Assembly: GCA_022818135.1 (NCBI GenBank)
Contig: JAFMSR010000013.1
Coordinates: 24,140,207-24,204,206, forward strand
Direction: 5' to 3'
DNA: 64,000 bases
From: Saxidomus purpurata
Lineage: Eukaryota > Mollusca > Bivalvia > Venerida > Veneridae
Shown: positions 40,001 through 50,600 of the stretch, piece by piece
Layout: every line of letters begins with the position of its first letter
Position numbering within the stretch: the stretch's first letter is position 1
Position numbers and translations under genes: made by a program
Notes under the pieces: model-generated
What the model saw: only the letters and a program-made list of their open reading frames with translations
What the model was told of the DNA's origin: nothing
The model's database searches: none

Positions 40001-43000
40001 TGAACACTTATTAAGCAAATTCAAACAGAGTCTCCTTTGCACTGTTGATTACTATCTGTGAGTACTGAATCCATTTAAATGGCATTGGTTTCCATACAAT
40101 ATATATCTGAAGAGCTCACTCTACTAACATAACAGCCTGCTTTCAGTCATTGTGTATAATCTGCTCTATTTATTAACAGGGCCATGTTAATTTTAGGTTA
40201 ATTATTTCACAGGTCAGCTGACCATTGTTTCAGATCTCTTGTGCTCACAAGCCAACTCATCTAGACTGGTAAACACTAAATTGCACATGAAATCCCAACC
40301 ATGGACTGGGCCTTTTTTTCTAGTAGCACAAGTCAGAGTCTGCAGTTTGTACTTACATCACAATTTGAGGCAACCAGTCCATTCTTGAAGAAAATCATGG
40401 TAAGCGATTTATCGAACCATCGGTTTGTTGAATCACCAGCTAGACCTTGTATAAAAAGCTGAAAAAACACAAAAAGTTGAAGTCTACACTACTGGCTATT
40501 CAGTACATGACATGGTATTCAGCAACACAAAGTGTACAGTATTAACTAAAAGAAACCTACATTATATGCCTATCTGAATAGACATTTGTTGACCAGAAGA
40601 TGAAAGTTTTGTCTGTTGAAAAAAGTTATCAAACTTATAAGAGCAACCATTAATGGCGCTTTCACTTCATAAATTTTAAACATGTCGTGTAAAAGATGCA
40701 TGTCCCCCAACCCCTGATCGAAGCCAATTAGTTATTTTGCAATCAAGGTCACCTTATCCTGTTGACCTCAAAATCAAAAGACGTAATGTACATGTACTTG
40801 TCATGACCAACAAACCTACTAAGTTTGGGGAACCTAGGCAAACTCACTCTCTAGTTATTGTTCAGGCAAGATTTTTTTTCTCCAAATGTCTGCCATAGTA
40901 ACTTTGCCAAATAGTAAATCTAGCTAGACCATGTAAAGATTTTATCGATTTAAAAACAAATATTTCTAAAATTATCCATTTAATTGCCCTCAATTATGCT
41001 ACAGCTATTCATTACATTCCATCTGACCATATACATAATAATTATATAGAGAGAAACAAGTGCAGTGCAAGAAAAACTTTGCATACCTCAGTTTCATCAG
41101 CTGGGGTGCTATCATCAAATATAACACACATCATACATTGTTGGATGACTTCTAGATTTGCATAATTCTCAGGATGTAAGGCAATAAGATGGCTTCGAAT
41201 CTATAAAACAAAATACAGTCAAACCTGTGTTAAAGACCACCTCTGTATAGAGACCACCATGTGAGATCACTGTGCACTATTTATATATCATAGACACACC
41301 TGTGACTAAAGACCACATTTGTAGCTTCCCAATAGTGGTCTTTGTTCACAGGTTTGACTGTAAATATATGCATGAATTATCAAATAATGGCAATACTTTT
41401 TCAAACACATACACACAAATTCTGACATACTCAAACCAAAAGAAGCACTATAAGAGGAGTTGAACTCGGAACCTCAAGGTTCTGAGACTGATACTCTACC
41501 TTTATATCACTGGGCCTTCTTCAGTCATATTATTCCTGTTTTAACTGAAATTTGAATGAATATAGACAAGCTTCCAGATTCAATAGCAGTACCCCCATGC
41601 CAAGGTTAGACTAAGGGCCGAAAGTAGAAGTATTCTCTGGAACCAATCTAAATTGGTCATTGTTGGAGCTTTTCTCATTTCTTGCCAATCAGAAACTAGA
41701 GATATGTGACTGGTATCTCTAAATAACTTGAATTATTACACCCAGACTACTTTTCCTTCACACATCAAGAATGCAAAGCACAGCGGGGAGGTTTGAAAAC
41801 TTGGGATAAAACTGCAGCTGTCTTTACCTGAGCCCATGTTGTTCTACTGTCCCCTGTAAGAGCCCCAATGCCTGGGCCCTCTGGCTCCCCATCACATTTA
41901 TCCTTGATATACTGGAAATGCTGTTGTAGCTCTAGGGGTGTCAATGGCTCCTCATTTTCATCCACAGCTTTCACAACAAAAATACGACCTCTACATAACA
42001 CAGTAATGTGTACAGGAGTTGGTCCTTCTGACTCTGCAACCAAAATACAAGACAGTGAAATACATTTGCATCTTTTACTGGAAGAATCCTTCCACACTAA
42101 AAACTTTATTATTCTAGCTAAGACTTTATTTAGGTTTTCTAATGTGGACATATCTTGTTTCCTTGTATTGAATTTTACACCATTCTTCCCCAAATCATCT
42201 AAAGAAATCAGTTGTCCAACTTTCTGCAATTCACAACTAAAACTAATAGAAAATATTGCTGAAATTAACTTATTGCTGTGCCTAGACTTTAAAAACCTGA
42301 AACCCATATGTTAATCTAAAAGAAACTTTTCTGCTTCATTCAGCCATGTGTCTGTTTTCTCTTGAAAAGCAAATTGAAAACTATAGATGGGCCTCAAATT
42401 AATTTGTCAAATTTGAGCAGTAAGTATCACCCTTATAAGTATATATGCAAAGGGATAGCACGGAAAGCATGTATAATTCAATACATTTATTAAGGGCCTA
42501 GCCCCTTTCTCCTAGTTGATACAAATGGCCTTGGTATGAGTTCTGTACTAAATATTGTCCTATCAACTCATAACCTGTTAGTTGCAAACAATTCTACCAT
42601 TGCAGCCTGTGTGTCTAAAAACTTGCCTGCACAGCCATGCAGTGTGATGATGATCTGCATGGTTTGCTATACAATCAGTAAAGTCTGAGACAGCATTCTT
42701 GGCAAGTCCATTTTAGAAATTGTGTGCATGGTAAGATTTAAGACAGATATCAATATATGGGTTTACAGTTTCGAGACTATACAACATAGATATCCGAAGC
42801 GTATCGAGTGAACTTGAGAGTTATCTCCCTCGAGTAAACTGAATGTATTACGCTTATAATCTATAGAAAATAAGCTTTTTGTAAACTGTCCATCTGACAT
42901 GGCTGCTTGTTATGTTGTGACAATAAATACATCATTGGAAAGCTTACGATCTTAGATTTCTAAAGATATGCAATTTGATATATTTTATTTAACCACAAAC

Positions 43001-44590
43001 ATTGAATCAGTCGCCAAAACTGACCATATATTGGGAATTTTACGTAGAAGTTACATATAATGATTAGTAGTCAGTAACATTTACTTGATGAAAATCAATA
43101 AAGATAGACGGGAAATAGCCCCTTATGAAACTGTTAAGCCCTGTATATGATCACAAATTGTAAAAAGTATATTAAAATACAGAGAAGATGGTAATGCTAA
43201 CCTGTTTTAAAGTATTCTTTGATATGATCCCTCTGTATGGCAGGTATTCTACATGTGCTGAAGAGACGTCTGAACTGATTCATACTTAGTAGGTGTCCCT
43301 TACTGTCCCGGTCTGGCTTTATACGTTCTCTGGAAGTAATAAAGAATCTTTACATATATTCTCTAAAAGAAAACCTTAAGTTTAAACTTTCAAAATTTCA
43401 TATAAAAAAGCTATATACATGTATTTTTTAACAGAATTTCTTAATATAACAGTGACTGTAAATGTATTTCCAATTTGATCATATACTTTAAATACTCGGT
43501 TCACAAAAATGTGTACCTGAAAATTATAAATTTCTTATCAAAAAGATCAATGCATTGAATGGTCTTGACCATGTTAACTCACAGCAAATTCTTTCATAAA
43601 TGGTGTACATGCAAAAGTATAGGCAAAACAAGCCATAAACTGTAGTTTACACATCAATTGTTATAAAATGACAAAATTTAGTTGATAAGACCATATTAAA
43701 TTTATCTAATATAGCAATTTTACTTTAAAGAAACCAACAAATAGTGAGCAATAAAAGAACATCTGAAACAAAAGCCAATGCAACACTAGTAGTTATAGAG
43801 ATAAAGATGAACAAAGAACATGTTATAACAAAGCAGAAGCACGTCTACATGTAAGCTGGATTAAAGAACTATTGCAGTGTTAGTTATAGTATTTTTGTGA
43901 ACAAGTAAAAAGCCAGATGTGGCCAAATTTGTTTCACTTTTTACAGAGTAAGCCATGCCTCTACCAGAAACAAGCAAGGTATACTATGGCGTGTGTCAGG
44001 TGTGCCCCTAATCTGTAAAGTCAAGGATGTGAAAAGTACTTGGACTTGGAGAAAGACCTTACATAGAGGCAGTTTGTTTCATAAAAAAAATTCCTTTGAA
44101 CTATTTAACACTTTTTAACGAGAGTGCAGAATAAAATGCGCACATTTCTACAGAAAGATGAGGAAAAATCACTCTAATGCAGCCACTGAAATTTAAAGTG
44201 AGCCACTATTTTACTGTAACCAATCACTGCACTGGTCACTTCCGAGTCAGATTCAAAATGTACAGTTTGATATTTCAAGTCGTTCACTCATTTGGTGCAT
44301 TTTTGTTTTCATTTCTGAAATTTACACATTTTCCAGGTAACTATAATTTTGTGATATATTTTTCTATCAATGCATGTATCTATTAAGTTAAACGCAAACA
44401 GTAAACAATTTAATTTTGCTATTATTTAACTTGAAATCCTTTGTTTGCTTTGCATCATTGATTTTCTCAGGTGGTAAAATCTTTGTTTACATTTTTGACA
44501 GCTTTATCATTCACATTGATAATTGTAACACAAATAATTTATTAGTACGCTTTTGAAACAACTTTTCATTTTGTTTTCGGGATTGTTATT

Positions 44591-44634
<44 letters not shown>

Positions 44635-47600
44635 TTTGAATTCCATCTCGATGTCATGATGCTGATATTGTATTCAATGTACAAGTCTGCACACTTCTTT
44701 TTTAGTAGTCCGTCTATTAAAGCACCCCACCCCACAGATAATACGAGATTGATGCTAGTTAGGCGATATAGATGAAAAAGCAATATACATACTGGTTATA
44801 TAGAAAAGCGATGAATCAATTTATAAACTGATAAATAAGCGGGCTATCAAATAAGAACTCCATCAGCAATTCTAGAAACATTACTTCCTCAGATGATGCC
44901 AATGCTTCAATAAATAGTTTGTCAACAAGGATGCCCTTTCAACCTGAACACCTTCAGCTTTAGGTAGGTAATGCTTAAAATATGGCCCTGGTCCGGCAAA
45001 ATTAACAAGAGGTGATATCGGTAATCGTAAATCTAGATATGCGTAATCCTCCCACCACTTTGCTAACTGAAATGATAGAAAACATCATCATTATGTCATC
45101 ACTTCAGTTGTTGATATCATCCTCTTCATCAACATTGTTGTCATCATTGACATCAGCATCATCATCAGCACCATTATCAGCACCATTATCAACATAGTCC
45201 TCCTGCATATCATAATCTTTGTAGTCAACCATGGAACCTTACAAAACTAAACCTGCTAAGCTGAAATCTTAATATATTGAATTATTTTGTAAGAGTGACT
45301 GAAAGGGTCATATTCATATTGAAATAGGGCCTATAATCTTGATCTTTGACCCACTGACCAAAACATAATTTGGGGTCTCCTACTGACCACAATCAATACT
45401 CCTACAAAAAAAGGGGTCATATGACTCTACAATTACTGTGAGCAAGAAATAGCTTAGTTTTATGGGACTTGTAATTTGTGATGGTATGGTTCCTTCTTAA
45501 CTCTGCGCTTTATTTTGTGTTGGAATAGTCATCTCTTGGGTTTGACTTCACTCTAGTCAAGCACATCTGGCATGAGGTTAGTCGCTTAGAATGTCTGCTA
45601 CCATCAGAACCAGTCATATTAAGAATTCTTAAATGCCTGGGAAGTGGAATTAAATGCTATTCAACATTGCCTGATATTGAGGAAACTGAATGCTTGTGTT
45701 CACATTCAGGACATGCACTTAACCTACTGTTGTAAGCATGGAGGATTTTGTGCCTATCTTCACTGATTTATGCTCATTTCAAGTGTCTTTTAGTTTGAAA
45801 TTTTCAATGAAATCGGATTGAGACTTTGCTGTTTTTTGTTTACAGATATTATTGCTTTCAATAATGTGCAACCATTTAATGTTTGGACCATCTATTTTTT
45901 TCATGCATCACAATGACACAGAAATATAGCTTTTGGTCACACAATAATATAAACATAATGCAGAAAGATAGAGAGCATCTTGTCAATGAATGTGGCGTTT
46001 AATCTTCCATCCTCAGTAGGCACAGCAACTTCCAAAACCACACCAGAGATACATCTATCAAGAGGTAACAGGACAGTTAATGTACAATAACATGATTATA
46101 TTACATGCAATAAGGCTGAAAACATCACCACAAGTTTCTTTTGGTGTAACTGTTTTGCATTTAGAATGAATAAGAAATAGATTATTTTTTCATTCTTTCT
46201 TTTTATCAAAAATGAAAAAACAGTGAAAGATAGAAATAAAGCTATACAGCAAACCAACTGCTACCCATACTTAAAATTCAAAGCTTCATTACTTAGGATT
46301 TTAAAGAAACTAGAAATAAGTTTTTCAGCCTTAATAACAGGACTCTAGACTAGCACGGGAGACAAAAAGACATGTTCCTACTTTCTGATCATGTGCCAAT
46401 ATTTCAAATTCAAGTACGAAATAAATCCAGCCCTTTCTACTGCGGCTCCCTCTTTGATAGGTAGATAGTGTTTCATATAGGGGCAAGGGCCTGCAAAGTT
46501 CAGCAGAGGAGCCAGGGGTAGCCTGAAGTCCATGTAGGCATAATCCAACCACCAGGAGTCCAGCTGTACACAAAAATATCATATTAAACAGCCTGGACAG
46601 AAAATTATACCATGTGTTAAGTGTTTTTAGTGAAGGCAAATACGATATCTTCTTCTGCTACCTGTGTCAACTGCATATCTTTACAATCTGATCATAGTAA
46701 AAACCATTCCCAGTCTACACAGACCACAGTCTACATTTTGTATAGTCTACCTTGACCACATCATACACTCATCAGTGATGAGAGTCTACCATTATCACAG
46801 ACTGAGTCTACAAATATCACTGATAACAGTTAATCCTGTTCAAAGTCTACACTGATCACAATGCATATACATTGTATATCAAATACTACACTGAAAACAC
46901 TGTATACTGATCAGAGCCTACACTGATCACAATGCATTTTAATGATCACAAACTACACTGACCACAATGTATGTTGATCACAGCTCACACTTATCACAGA
47001 CAACATTGATCACAATGTTAACAGATCACAGTCTACACTGATCTCAATGTCTACTGATCACAGGCTACACTGATCACGATGTATACAGATCACATCCTAC
47101 ACTGAACATAGTGTATGCAGATCACAGCCTACTACGAACATAGTGTATGCAGATCACAGCCTACACTGATCACAATGTAAACAGATCACATCCTACACTG
47201 ATCACTATGTAAACAGATCACATCCTACACTGATCACAATGTAAACAGATCACATCCTACAGTAACACTGATCACAATGTATACTGAACACAGTCTAAAC
47301 TTACCATAGTTTACACTGACCACAGTCTATAAGGATCACAATGTAAACTGACCACAGCCTACACTCATCATAGTCTACACTGACCACAACCTATAAGGAT
47401 CACAATGTAAACTGACCACAGCCTACACTCATCATAGTCTACACTGACCACAGCCTATATGGATCAAAATGTAAACTTACCATAGTCTACACTGACCACA
47501 GCCTATATGGACCACAATGTAAACTTATCACAGTCTACACTGATCATAGTCTACACTGACCACAGCCTACACTGATCACAGCCTATATGGATCAAAATGT

Positions 47601-50600
47601 AAACTTACCATAGTCTACACTGACCACAGCCTACACTGATCACAGCCTATATGGATCAAAATGTAAACTTACCACAGTCTACATTGATCATAGTCTACAC
47701 TGATCACAGCCTACTCTGATCACAGCCTATATGGATCATAATTTAAACTGATCACAGTCTACACTGATCACAGCCTATATGGATCACAATGTATACTGAT
47801 CAAGCCTACACTGATCATCATTTACACTGATCACTATTCAGTTGGAGAACTTTCCAGTAAGCACCTATTAGTAAAAAATTTAAATTAAATAAATTTATGT
47901 ATTTAAGTAAACAACGAATATATGGTACTTTCTAAATAAATGACCAGTTATTCTTTAGAATTTCAAAAGTGAAGGAATACATATCACGAAATAACCAATC
48001 TGCAAAACAACCAGACATTTGAGGAGATTTTAGGTAACTCTACATGATTGTGTAGAATAAGTCAAATTTTCAAATCCATTCGTAAAAGTCATTAGCAACG
48101 AGATGTACTGCCATCATCTTGGAAATGAAACAAGATGGCCATGTTGAACCTATTTTGCTCACCTGTGTACCAGTGCACTAAACTTAGGAAGTGGTCAATT
48201 TTAACCCTAGGAGCATGATTTGTACAAAGTTGGTAAACATACCAAATATCTTACCTAAGTATAAGCCTTGTGGTTAAGGAGATAAAGATTTTCAAAGTTT
48301 TTCCTATATACCAACTGACCCCCGGGGCATGATTTGAACAAATTTTGAAGAGGTTTTCCTATATGTCTATGTTAAACAAGTGACCCCTTGGGCAGTACAA
48401 ATATTGAGCCCAGGAGCATGATTTGAGCAAACTTGCTAGAGTTCCACAACACAGTGCGGTATACTCAATATCTTAGCTCCATGCTTTGAGGTTTTGGAAA
48501 AAAGGATTTTTATATCTTTTCCTATAGAAACCTATGTAAAATCAAGTGACCCCCCAGTGGGGTCAATTTTGACCCAGGGGTCATAATTTGAACAATTTTG
48601 GTAGAGATCCACTTGGCAATGCTACAGGCCAAATATGTAAGATTTAGGCCTTGCAGTTTCAGAGGAGAAGATTTTTAAAAGTTTTTCCTATATGAGCCTA
48701 TGTTAAATCAAGTAACCCCCCCGGGCGGGGTCAATTTTGACCCAGGGGTCATAATTTGAACAATCTTGATAGTGGCCCACTAGGCAATGTTTCATGCTAA
48801 ATATCTAAGCTCTAGGCCTTGTGATTTCAGAGAAGATGATTTTAAAAGTTTTTCCTATTTGTTGCCATAGTAACCAGAGTTCTGCATAGAATGGAATTCT
48901 TTGAACAATTTTGGTATAGCTTCATGCAATGAACACGGATGATGGACGGACGACGGACAATCATCCATCCTAAAACCTTAACCTGGCACAAAGTGCCACG
49001 TGAGGTAAAAAAATCAAGATGTCCAAGCAGACCTTTAATCATTCACCTTAGAACACTTACAACACAGATTGAACCTACATCGTTATTACAGGGTAAAACA
49101 TCTAAATATAGAATTTATCAACACAAACATCCTGACTAACTTTCATGATGACTGAGGGCAAAATAAGACCTTTAGTTCAAAAGTTATTTAATAATTTGAC
49201 TTGGTGTTGAACCATATGTCACAGATTCCAATTGCAAGACTCTGCTGATAATGTACTGTTTCTAGAATTTCTTCTGGCAATGCAGCAGTTTGTTAAGAGT
49301 TAAAGAATGCAATTATCATTGCCTAAGTTGAAAAAGCAGTGTTAGTAGTACATGTACGTGTATAACAAAATGCATTCATAAGGTGTTGTTTCTTTTGCTG
49401 ATGCATCTATGATGTATGAGGTTAAAAAGCCTTGCCATACTTTTCAAAGACTGCAGAAGAGACAGGAGGTGTCTGCATATCATGTTCTGCATTTTAAAAC
49501 TGGTTTTCTCAATTTTGCAGTACTAGAACAAGCCTATGTCTGGGAGGCCGGCTGAGGAGGCGATCCCCTCAATGGTTGAAAATGTTGAGGTTTTTGTGAT
49601 GCACAATCGCCAAGTAGCATTGCAGGAGGTAGCTGGTGTTGGCAAAGCATGAGCAAACTAATTTCACATGAACAACTTGGAATGAGTAAGGTCAGTGTGA
49701 GACAGATGACCTAATAGGGTTGACCGTGTCAAAAATCATTTGAATAGTTTCAATCGGGTGGCAAATTGCTTTTAAATGGCAATTGCTTTCACATTTTTCC
49801 TTTAGCCCTGATCTAGCCCTCTGTGACATTTATTTGTTTCCAGAACAGAAAAAAATGTTTGCTGGAACCAAATATGCATCTAGGTTGGCTTTGATTTCAG
49901 CTTTTATATACAGTACCTTAGACACAGGTCTGTTTCATGGTTTGTGGAAGGAATATAAAATATCCCACAGAGACAGTAAAAGTGCCTAGATGTAGATGGA
50001 AAATACTTGAAAACTATTTGATACTTTCCGAATAGCATCAAAAGTCTGCATGTTGTCCAACTGCCTGTCGTATAATAAAATGAAGAATCTAAACACTGAA
50101 TCCACTGCCTGGGCTACCATTACAAACTGTGTATCTTCTCCAATCCAGCCAAGAAATATTTAACCTCACCCAGAACTGTCTTGGAACAATACAATTAATA
50201 CAACAACTAAATTTTTCTTTTAATTTACAAATGTGCAGTCATTATACTCATTGATCAAGCTAGTTCTGGCTTCCAAAACTTTAAATGTCACTATTTTTAT
50301 GTTTATTTTGTTCGTCTGGTGCGGCTTTAGTACCCAGTAAGCTGAAGTTCTTTAGCTATGATTAAGCTATCTGTTACAGCAGCGCAAGAGTAGAGATACA
50401 AGTTTAAGGGTGGCCCAACCAATAACAAAACATGCATATTTTTGTTTTAACTAAAACAGTGACGGTTTCTTACAATCGGAGGTGCTTCCAATATTTGGCA
50501 TAATAATGAGTAGCAATAGCAGCCCTTTCTAAACTTGTACCAAGGTTCTCCTTCCAATAGTGGTACTTAAAGGGCATTGCCCCTGCAGCATTGATCATAG

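Noticed and set aside
41868..42314. 148-codon plus-strand open frame
   Set aside because: It lies opposite CROT exon 5 and its intron. The minus-strand exon is clearly coding by homology, so this is a shadow.
46685..47838. CRISPR-like regularly spaced repeats
   Set aside because: Monomers are contiguous 16-bp tandem units with no spacers, in an animal intron. It is a minisatellite.
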